NCBI GenBank assembly: GCA_016839555.1
Contig: JAEOUA010000011.1
Location: 62,001 to 126,000 of the forward strand
DNA length: 64,000 nt
Origin: Promethearchaeota archaeon
Lineage (GTDB): Archaea > Asgardarchaeota > Lokiarchaeia > Sigyniarchaeales > SOKP01
Direction: 5' to 3'
Shown: positions 44,009 to 51,416 of the stretch, piece by piece
How the letters are laid out: each line of letters starts with the position of its first letter
How positions within the stretch are numbered: position 1 is the first letter of the stretch
The notes under the pieces: model-generated
The model's database searches: none
What the model saw: the letters and a program-made list of their open reading frames with translations, nothing else
What the model was told of the DNA's origin: nothing
Program-made: the position numbers and the translations under genes

Positions 44009-46975
44009 ATGAAGAAAAGTAAATCTCTATCGACGATAAGTTTCATAATTGTTTTATGCATAATGACTGCGATAATTCCATATTTAGTAAGTCCTAACTT
44101 ATCACGAAATCATTTAATTAATACTGATAATGCAACTTTAGATAATATTCAAAATTCAGATGGGATATCCAATCCGGATATTATCGAAACGATGATTAAT
44201 AAATATATCAATGATTATGACTCCAGTGGAATCTTTTCCTCCTATTATGAGCCTTCATTACAAGGTATTTATTTTGTCCTATCGGTATTAAATGCTTCTG
44301 AGAAACTAAATATCATTAATCAAACTGAACTTTCGGAGATTATTATGAGTTATTATGATGAAAATACTGGTATATTTTTAGATGAATACGCCAGAAGATA
44401 TCTGGACACGGATTTTGAATTAAAATACTACCCATTGAGCACATTATTGGAAGTGAATTCCTATGCTATCTTATCATTAGAAATCTTAGGAGAATTAGAC
44501 TTAATAAATTCTCAAGATATGATCGATTTTATTTGGAGCTGTTATGATTCCAGCACAGGAGGTTTTATCGGACAATTGTATGATACTAACCTTCACGAGA
44601 ATTTTAAAACGCCCACCTTAGATAATACCTATTACGCAATCAAAACCTTAGATATCCTCTTAGAGAATTGGCAAGGATACAGCACTCAAAAAACGCAAAT
44701 TATTAATTTCATACAAGATCTACAAGTGATAGATCAAGGCTATGAGCTCTATGGAGGCTTCGAAAATGATATGAATGAGGACTTTTTATCGATTGTGGCG
44801 TATGGTCCCAATATGCTTTCCAGTTATTATGCGGTAAAAGCATTAAAGATATTCGGCGTAGAAAGCTCTATTAATATGGATTTATTTTATCATTTCTTAA
44901 GCAATAGTTATCACCAAAACGGCGATTATTTTGTTTATGACGACTATAATATCTATCTTAATTATTCTATATTTGCTGCTACTGCTATGGGCTTAGATCT
45001 TTCCATACTTATGGGTTATACTGGAATAAATGAAACAGAAACACTCAGATTTTTGCTAAATAATAGAAACGAATTAGGTATTTGGGACTCCACAACATAT
45101 TATGGCTTTTATGAGCTACTTGACACCTTTCAAATTATACGTTCTCTTTTAGAAGCTAATAAAATAAGTGAATTAAGCACTGAGGATAAAAATGAGATTG
45201 TTAATGCCATGGAAATGTTTGAAAGTTATCGGGGCTATAGTTTTACCTCTAAGGAATATATGAAAATAGATCTTATGTATTCCATTATTCACTCATGCGC
45301 TCTATATGATCGTATCTCAGATTTAGAATTACAGGATCTATATCTCTATTTTAAGCAAGCATATTATGATTTACAATCAAATGATTGGAGTGGTTTTTAT
45401 GGTTATACTAATATTGACAAAGAGTATAAGTATTTTCGATTGCTTCCTATAGAATTTTATAATGAAGGCATGCATAATTTTAGTATTTATATGGATTATC
45501 ATAACAATCATAAGTTTACCTATCGAGCCTTAAGTTCCTTGGAAAAACTCTTTAAGTTGGATGATTTTGAAACTATTTTTAATCTCACAGAACTCATAGA
45601 AAGCATTGAAAATTGTCAAATTATGGAAGAGACTTCGGACTATTTTGGAGCATTCATACCTTTTGAATTCTGGAAATCACAACCATTAGCGGACCAAGAG
45701 AAAATGATATTTTTCGAACAAACGTATTTTGCGATAAAGACCTTAGCATATCTTACTGAATACCTAGGAATCGGCAATATTTCAAATACAAATGTTGATT
45801 TAGATGCGGTATATACTTATACTTTGAAAAATATTGAGGAAACTCCGCAAATTCTTTACTATAATCCAGAATGTACTGATAATCCGGAGATTATTCTCAA
45901 AAACACCTATTATCTCATTGATTTATTCAAACTCATGAATGAATACTCTTTACCAGACCAAAAAATTAAAAATCTTGTGCTTCAAACTATTAATTACTCA
46001 AATATCGAAAGCGTTTTTTATAGTTATAAGATAGATGAGTCACTGTCTCTTCAGATCGAGTTTGACTTGGATCAAACGCATAGCTTGATAAAAAGCATTT
46101 TCGATGAGAAGGAGCAAGAATTATATCTCACGCCACAACAAGAAAAGTTAAATTATGAAATTCTCTATTGGCTAAGTTATATGGCAGTAAATGACGAATA
46201 TCGCTGCATTATCGATTATGATACTACTGTGCAATTGAATGGATGCAATTATATCAACGCATCTATTTGTAATATTGTCTTAGAAGGATTAGGTCCTTAT
46301 GCAATCTTAAAATTAGAAAGTGAGCAGTTAGGCACACATACTTTTGATGAAACAGGAGAGGGGAATTACGAATATATTGCAAATGTTCCTTTAGATCCTG
46401 CAAATTATCCCATAGTGTATGCAAATGTGTGCCTTTATGAGGCCTCACAAAGGATAAAAGGATATCCATTTTCCTTTACCACAGAGTATATATTTGATTC
46501 TTTATTTTCGGTCAGCAATTCCACAGATACTAGAGATATAGTGATTCAAGCACATCTTTCTACTGCTACAGGAAATGTTTCGCTTTATAATGGAATTGCA
46601 TACGTGGATATTTATCGCAATGGAGAATTTGTCCAAAAGAAATTTCTCAATATGCAAGATTATGCGGATCATACGGAATTCATCGATACCATAAGTTATA
46701 ACCTCTCGGGAGAATATAGGCTTGAACTTTATGTAAACGATGGGTTAGAAACATCCTACCATCACATTGGAACTTATATCTTTACATATATTGCCTCTTC
46801 TGATTCAGTTTTCTCGGGCTTTCCTTTCCTTCTAGATATGGAATTCAATACTGAGAAAAATAATGTATCATTAAAAGCAAATTCAATGGCATTATTTCCC
46901 CTTTTCATCAGCTTAATTGCCCTCCCTATCGGAATTATCGCATATACTACCTATCGAAAGAAAAAGCGCTCCTAG
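44009..46975 (+). CDS. Large surface protein with prenyltransferase/terpenoid-cyclase-like repeats
   Basis: The 988-residue protein has a signal peptide (SFIIVLCIMTAIIPYLV), a very long extracellular part and a C-terminal TM helix with a basic tail (FPLFISLIALPIGIIAYTTY then RKKKRS). From about 60 to 700 it shows repeated helices with small-residue turns such as YYDENTGIFLDE, CYDSSTGGFIGQ, YELYGGFEND, ENFKTPTLDNTYYAIKTL and SSYYAVKALKIFG. This is the alpha/alpha-toroid repeat of prenyltransferase beta subunits and squalene-cyclase-like domains. A beta-rich Ig-like region follows (about 750-950). There are no enzyme motifs of cyclases (DxDD). It is likely an adhesive or scaffolding surface protein, and function is inferred. 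Confidence 0.78.
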   Translation: MKKSKSLSTISFIIVLCIMTAIIPYLVSPNLSRNHLINTDNATLDNIQNSDGISNPDIIETMINKYINDYDSSGIFSSYYEPSLQGIYFVLSVLNASEKLNIINQTELSEIIMSYYDENTGIFLDEYARRYLDTDFELKYYPLSTLLEVNSYAILSLEILGELDLINSQDMIDFIWSCYDSSTGGFIGQLYDTNLHENFKTPTLDNTYYAIKTLDILLENWQGYSTQKTQIINFIQDLQVIDQGYELYGGFENDMNEDFLSIVAYGPNMLSSYYAVKALKIFGVESSINMDLFYHFLSNSYHQNGDYFVYDDYNIYLNYSIFAATAMGLDLSILMGYTGINETETLRFLLNNRNELGIWDSTTYYGFYELLDTFQIIRSLLEANKISELSTEDKNEIVNAMEMFESYRGYSFTSKEYMKIDLMYSIIHSCALYDRISDLELQDLYLYFKQAYYDLQSNDWSGFYGYTNIDKEYKYFRLLPIEFYNEGMHNFSIYMDYHNNHKFTYRALSSLEKLFKLDDFETIFNLTELIESIENCQIMEETSDYFGAFIPFEFWKSQPLADQEKMIFFEQTYFAIKTLAYLTEYLGIGNISNTNVDLDAVYTYTLKNIEETPQILYYNPECTDNPEIILKNTYYLIDLFKLMNEYSLPDQKIKNLVLQTINYSNIESVFYSYKIDESLSLQIEFDLDQTHSLIKSIFDEKEQELYLTPQQEKLNYEILYWLSYMAVNDEYRCIIDYDTTVQLNGCNYINASICNIVLEGLGPYAILKLESEQLGTHTFDETGEGNYEYIANVPLDPANYPIVYANVCLYEASQRIKGYPFSFTTEYIFDSLFSVSNSTDTRDIVIQAHLSTATGNVSLYNGIAYVDIYRNGEFVQKKFLNMQDYADHTEFIDTISYNLSGEYRLELYVNDGLETSYHHIGTYIFTYIASSDSVFSGFPFLLDMEFNTEKNNVSLKANSMALFPLFISLIALPIGIIAYTTYRKKKRS

Positions 46976-46983
46976 CTTCTAAG

Positions 46984-47012
46984 TTTTTTTTTCTTATTTT
47001 TTTATTTTTTCT
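46984..47012 (+). terminator. T-rich terminator after the toroid-protein gene
   Basis: Several T runs follow the stop (TTTTTTTTTC, then ATTTTTTTATTTTTTC), a usual archaeal termination signal. Confidence 0.45.
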
Positions 47013-47076
47013 TTTTATATTCTAATTGTTAATTAAATACATAGCATATAAGAATGAAATTAAATGATCATGGTCT

Positions 47077-47697
47077 ATGGAAGTTGCTAACAATAATAAA
47101 AAACAGGCAGTTTTTTCGAAAATAATTGCATTTATCGAGGCATTGAAAGCATTCGAGAATAATTATGATAAGAAGCTTAATATAAACAAATTATTTTCTT
47201 TAATGAGTGTCCCGGTTAATGATCGAAAAGTATATATTGATATTCTTCTGGAATTTCAAGAAATATTTCATAAGATATTAAAAGATTATGAATTAAATAT
47301 TATTGAAAAAGATGGATGCACCTATCTCAAAACAAAAAAAACACATTTTATTAAAAATCGCTTAGAAAATAATATTTCTCATAAAAAGGAAAATTTTACC
47401 GAAAAAATGGAATTATCTAAATCGGATTTAGTATTTTGGAATGATTTCATTTACTCATTTAAAAATGTCCGGAGAGGTAAGGGTTTCGATTTATCTCATA
47501 ATACTTCTGAAATCTGTAAAACTTTAGGGTTTCTGAAGCAAAAATATCCTTGTTTATTCTTTTCAAATGGCAATGGATTAGTATATCCTTCGAAATTTGG
47601 TGTTGAATTAGGTTCGAAAATTAATAGTTATATCAAGGTTAATCACGATTTTAAACAAATATTTTTATATGGCTGCAAAATAAGTATAAAAAAGTAA
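47077..47697 (+). CDS. Unknown 206-aa protein
   Basis: Not recognised. Basic, Lys/Asn-rich, no TM segment and only three cysteines. The N-terminal half looks like a winged-helix (AFIEALKAFENNYDK, then KLFSLMSVPVNDRKVYIDIL), and the C-terminal half has KTLGFLKQKYPCLFFSNG. It precedes the Hef gene by about 150 bp on the same strand. TTTTTTCTTTTTATAT upstream (about 47005-47020) is a weak promoter. Confidence 0.62.
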   Translation: MEVANNNKKQAVFSKIIAFIEALKAFENNYDKKLNINKLFSLMSVPVNDRKVYIDILLEFQEIFHKILKDYELNIIEKDGCTYLKTKKTHFIKNRLENNISHKKENFTEKMELSKSDLVFWNDFIYSFKNVRRGKGFDLSHNTSEICKTLGFLKQKYPCLFFSNGNGLVYPSKFGVELGSKINSYIKVNHDFKQIFLYGCKISIKK

Positions 47698-47844
47698 AAA
47701 ATCTCCTTATTTTAAGTACCTTTCTATTCATTAATAAGATGGCTATTAAAGGACAATCACAATTCCAGCATACTCTGAATAAATTTTAGGAGTTGTATAT
47801 TTTTTCTTTTTATAAATTCATACGATATAATAAAGTAAATAAAA

Positions 47845-49941
47845 ATGAGCAATCTAAAAAGTAGGATTAGCGAAAACCAAATTGAGAATATGTTTTTAAA
47901 GACCGAAAATCTGGAATTCCGGCAATATCAATTAGCGATCGCCAATAAATGTGTTTCTAAAAATTCACTAGTGGTCTTACCGACTGGGTTAGGAAAGACT
48001 ATTGTTGCAGTACTAATTGCCGCGAAAACATTAGAGATTTCTCCGCCTAATAGCAAAATAATAGTGATGGCACCTACTAGACCGCTCATTAATCAACATT
48101 ACGACACATTTTTAGACTTTTTGACTGTTCCAGAATCTAAATTTTGTGTTTTAACGGGGAAGAATTCACCTGAAGTTAGACCTACTGAATTTTTAGATCA
48201 TCAGATTTTGTTTTTTACTCCGCAAACCTTACGTAATGATATCGTTTCGAAAAAATATGATTTAAAAAATGTATGTCTAATGATTTTCGATGAAGCACAC
48301 CATGCTTCGGGCGATTATCCTTATAATATATTAGCCGAGCAATATATTGAACAAAATCCAGATGGGACCATTTTAGCCTTAACTGCTTCTCCGGGAGCGA
48401 GTAAAGAAAAAATCACTGAATTATGTAAAGCGCTGTATATCCCTCCCGATAATATTCATATTCGAATAAGAAAGGATTTTGATGTGAAGAATTATATAAA
48501 GGCAATGGATATTTATAAGATCGGTGTAAATTTAACCTCCCTTATGGAAGCCGTGCGAAAAATTTTGTTTACTATTTTGGAAGAATGTTTACAATATCTT
48601 TCACGTTTGGGTTTTATTTCCATCAAATCTCCACAATTACATCAAAAGATTATTCGAAAAGATTTATTAGAACTGAATCGTAAATTAGTCTCGATAATTT
48701 CTGGAGAAGGAGATAAGACGGGAGCATATAAAGGACTTTCTGTGAACGCTCAGGGCCTTATTTTATTTCATATGTTAGAATTAGTAGAGCAACAGGGATT
48801 GGATGTCTTATTAAATTACTTGGAAAAGTTAATGCAAGATGCAAGAAAAAGAAATAGCTCTAAAGCGAACCGTATATTAGCCTCAGACAGTCGGATAAGA
48901 CGAATGCATCTAGAACTATTGAAAAGAAACGACTGCGAGCCGAATATTCTGATTCATCCTAAATTTCTCATTTTAAAAAATATCTTGCTTGATGAATTAA
49001 CGAAGAATCCAGACTCTCGGATCTTAGTGTTTGTCAAATTACGAGCCTCGGTAAAAAATATTGTTAAAAGACTTAAAACTTATGAAAAGATTAGAGCGAT
49101 TCGATTTGTGGGACAAACAACCAAGTCTAAGGATGATAAGGGGCTCACACAAACCAAACAACTCGAGATTCTTAAGAAGTTTAAAAAAGGAGAATATAAC
49201 GTATTAGTGGGTACCAATGTCGCTGAAGAGGGATTGGATATAGCCGAATGCGACTTAGTAATATTTTACGATGTTGTTGCATCAGAGATCCGCTTAATCC
49301 AGCGAAAAGGAAGGACTGCCCGCCATAGAGAAGGGAAAGTGATAATACTGTATTGTCGTAATACCAATGATGAGACATATTTATTGATTGCATTAAATCG
49401 TTTGAAACAAATGCAGAGCAATTTAAAAAAAGCACCAAAAAACTCTATTCCTACTGAAAAGGATATGACGCAATCGCACTTAGGAAAGTATATCAATGAC
49501 AAATCAAAACCACAAATTAAAAAAAAAAAGTCGACTCAAACAAATTTAAATGAATCTAAGATAGCTATAAGTTCAAAATTTCCTATGAAATATGGGCTTC
49601 GAAAAGATCTTTCAAAAGAAAATATTAGTTTTAATATTCAGAAGTCAGATTTTCATCTCATTCTTTTTAATAGAATACTGATTCAGGTCCTTAAACCCAC
49701 AGAATTTTTAGAAGCAAAATTGAAGGGAATAAATTCTAAACTTAAAAATAAATTTGAATTAATTGTATTTATTTTCGACTTCACAGAGTTTCACGAGTCT
49801 TTTACGAATGAGAAGCTTCTATTTAAGCAAAAATTACTGGATTTTGGTAGTAAACAAGATTTTCAAATAATACCTATTGATATACCTGAGGAGCTTTCTT
49901 TCATCGTCAAAAATATTTATCACCATAACAATAATAAGTAA
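47845..49941 (+). CDS. Hef-like (FANCM/MPH1 type) SF2 helicase, nuclease domain degenerate
   Basis: The 698-residue protein has the FANCM/Hef helicase core. Q-motif region FRQYQLAIA, Walker A PTGLGKT at 46-52, MAPTRPLINQH, DEAHH, LTASPG, the Hef-specific helical insert (about 230-370), then VFVKLRAS, GTNVAEEGLDI and the arginine-finger motif QRKGRTARHREG. It remodels stalled forks and branched DNA. The C-terminal 130 residues have an ERCC4-like strand order (FHLILFNRILIQVLKP, ELIVFIFDF) but the catalytic GDxnERKxxxD is absent, and no (HhH)2 domain follows. So it is a helicase with a vestigial nuclease fold. Confidence 0.9.
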   Translation: MSNLKSRISENQIENMFLKTENLEFRQYQLAIANKCVSKNSLVVLPTGLGKTIVAVLIAAKTLEISPPNSKIIVMAPTRPLINQHYDTFLDFLTVPESKFCVLTGKNSPEVRPTEFLDHQILFFTPQTLRNDIVSKKYDLKNVCLMIFDEAHHASGDYPYNILAEQYIEQNPDGTILALTASPGASKEKITELCKALYIPPDNIHIRIRKDFDVKNYIKAMDIYKIGVNLTSLMEAVRKILFTILEECLQYLSRLGFISIKSPQLHQKIIRKDLLELNRKLVSIISGEGDKTGAYKGLSVNAQGLILFHMLELVEQQGLDVLLNYLEKLMQDARKRNSSKANRILASDSRIRRMHLELLKRNDCEPNILIHPKFLILKNILLDELTKNPDSRILVFVKLRASVKNIVKRLKTYEKIRAIRFVGQTTKSKDDKGLTQTKQLEILKKFKKGEYNVLVGTNVAEEGLDIAECDLVIFYDVVASEIRLIQRKGRTARHREGKVIILYCRNTNDETYLLIALNRLKQMQSNLKKAPKNSIPTEKDMTQSHLGKYINDKSKPQIKKKKSTQTNLNESKIAISSKFPMKYGLRKDLSKENISFNIQKSDFHLILFNRILIQVLKPTEFLEAKLKGINSKLKNKFELIVFIFDFTEFHESFTNEKLLFKQKLLDFGSKQDFQIIPIDIPEELSFIVKNIYHHNNNK

Positions 49942-49964
49942 GAAAATTCAGGAGGACATAATCG

Positions 49965-50498
49965 ATGATTGAAGAGCACAACAGCATTAAAAAAGACTCA
50001 AAACCTTATATTATATTTAAATGTTCCAAGTGTAAACAATATATGTATGTAAAGCCTACGCAAAAGACGAAAAAATGCTTAAGATGCGGAAGAACGCATA
50101 CAATTCAAAAGATTAAGAGGTTTAATGAGATTGAAATCGTGGAAGGAATGAGTGCGGCGGTACAACGCGTAAAAGAATTGCAAAACCAATATGCAATAGA
50201 AAAATTACAAGGAGTCCTCAATCTAAAGGGTGAAGATAGTTTTTCTATTGTTGTTCATAAAAAAAAAGTCTATTTAAATGAATTTGAAACAATTTGTATG
50301 AATAAATCTTTGGAAAAAAGATTTATTGACTTATTACAAGATCTCTCAAAAAAATATAGTCAATTTCCGAGATATATGATTGAACTGGTAGCGGAAGAAT
50401 ACAACATTGAAAAAAAAGAAATTGAATTGCTGATTCGTCAGTTTCTCGATCAAAAAAAATTAATTTCGCTCAATAACAATTACTTTACAATCAATTAA
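49965..50498 (+). CDS. DUF1922-like zinc ribbon plus winged-helix protein
   Basis: The 177-residue protein starts with a four-cysteine ribbon (FKCSKCKQYMYVKPTQKTKK, CLRCGRTH), of the DUF1922 type seen in archaea. A helical linker (AAVQRVKELQNQYAIEKLQG) follows, then a C-terminal winged-helix-like part (FIDLLQDLSKKYSQFPRYMI, KKEIELLIRQFLDQKKLI). AGGAGGA about ten bases before the ATG is the strongest ribosome-binding site in the region. It follows the Hef-like gene by 23 bp, so it is almost certainly co-transcribed and may act on the same DNA structures. Confidence 0.78.
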   Translation: MIEEHNSIKKDSKPYIIFKCSKCKQYMYVKPTQKTKKCLRCGRTHTIQKIKRFNEIEIVEGMSAAVQRVKELQNQYAIEKLQGVLNLKGEDSFSIVVHKKKVYLNEFETICMNKSLEKRFIDLLQDLSKKYSQFPRYMIELVAEEYNIEKKEIELLIRQFLDQKKLISLNNNYFTIN

Positions 50499-50532
50499 TA
50501 AAAATTAAAAATTAATAAAAAAATATAGTAAT

Positions 50533-50706
50533 TTAAAAAATGGATCGAGCTTTTTTCTTTAGTTCTCTAAGCCTCTGCTTATATTCTGGACATTCTTTAT
50601 AGTTTGGAAACTTGCAAATTGTTTCGGACTGCGGCATGATACAACTCTGATCAAAGGGGCAATAGAGAATATGCGCCTTAAAGCCTGCCTTCCCGTGCGA
50701 ACTCAT
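50533..50706 (-). CDS. Small Cys-rich protein (57 aa)
   Basis: A 57-residue frame with four cysteines in two clusters (YCPFDQSC, then CKFPNYKECPEY), spaced like a zinc site, and a basic helical tail (KQRLRELKKKARS). It begins ATG with a TATA-like ATATATTTAAAT 20-30 bases upstream on its strand, which would give a leaderless message. I infer a real gene from the cysteine pattern, promoter and position between two convergent transcription units. No family recognised. Confidence 0.55.
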   Translation of the reverse strand: MSSHGKAGFKAHILYCPFDQSCIMPQSETICKFPNYKECPEYKQRLRELKKKARSIF

Positions 50707-50813
50707 AATGTTTATAATTTTATATATATATTTAAATGAAAACTAGATCCCATACTTTTAAATCTGAATGAGCCATATGAAAAAGTGATTTATTTAAAAT
50801 TATACAAGAGTTA

Positions 50814-51011
50814 TTATTCCAATTCTTTTTTAAGCTGATTTATATGTTCTTCGGTTAATGTTTGCAAGTTGGTTGAATCATTGCTTTCCTTAAAAATTGA
50901 GAAAGAAATAAAGATTTTTCTTCTTAAATAATTCAGAATTGAACTGAAATCCTTATCATGAATTTCCCTTTTTCTTTGAAATCCATTCTTTTCTTTAAGT
51001 TTACTGCTCAT
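50814..51011 (-). CDS. Small charged helical protein (65 aa)
   Basis: Basic, highly charged, no cysteines, helical pattern with a C-terminal LTEEHINQLKKELE helix. TATTTAAAAGAAAAAATAA (51032-51050) upstream is a promoter of the local type, placed for a leaderless message. No family recognised. Confidence 0.5.
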   Translation of the reverse strand: MSSKLKEKNGFQRKREIHDKDFSSILNYLRRKIFISFSIFKESNDSTNLQTLTEEHINQLKKELE

Positions 51012-51054
51012 ATATCCAATATCAATCCAATGTATTTAAAAGAAAAAATAATTT

Positions 51055-51342
51055 TTATCCCGTTTCTTGCATTTTTTTGAGATATAATTTCATAAAATAG
51101 CGCTGGCTCTTGCAGTAGTCCCGTCTTTGAGCATCCGTAATACTTTTACTATTTAAGAGGATATTAAGTTGCTTAAGGATTGTAAGATATTCTTGAGTGG
51201 TTCTCTTAGGCTCTCGTTTTATTTTAATATCAATTTTTCCTTTTAAAAAAGTTTGCGATGATGAAGTTTGAGGAATGGTAAATGAGAATTTTTCTTTCTT
51301 TTTTTCATCTTTTTCAACCCCAAAGTCGGAATCTAATGACAT
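51055..51342 (-). CDS. Unknown 95-aa protein after the Hel308-like gene
   Basis: A disordered, Lys/Glu-rich N terminus then a helical C-terminal half (TTQEYLTILKQLNILLNSK then AQRRDYCKSQRYFMKLYLKK). It lies 74 bp after the Hel308-like helicase on the same strand and might be co-transcribed. No family recognised. Confidence 0.5.
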   Translation of the reverse strand: MSLDSDFGVEKDEKKKEKFSFTIPQTSSSQTFLKGKIDIKIKREPKRTTQEYLTILKQLNILLNSKSITDAQRRDYCKSQRYFMKLYLKKMQETG

Positions 51343-51416
51343 TATAAAATATAAAAATTTGATAATTATATTGACTCTATTCTATATACACCAGCAACAA
51401 ATAAAAAGAAAAAATT

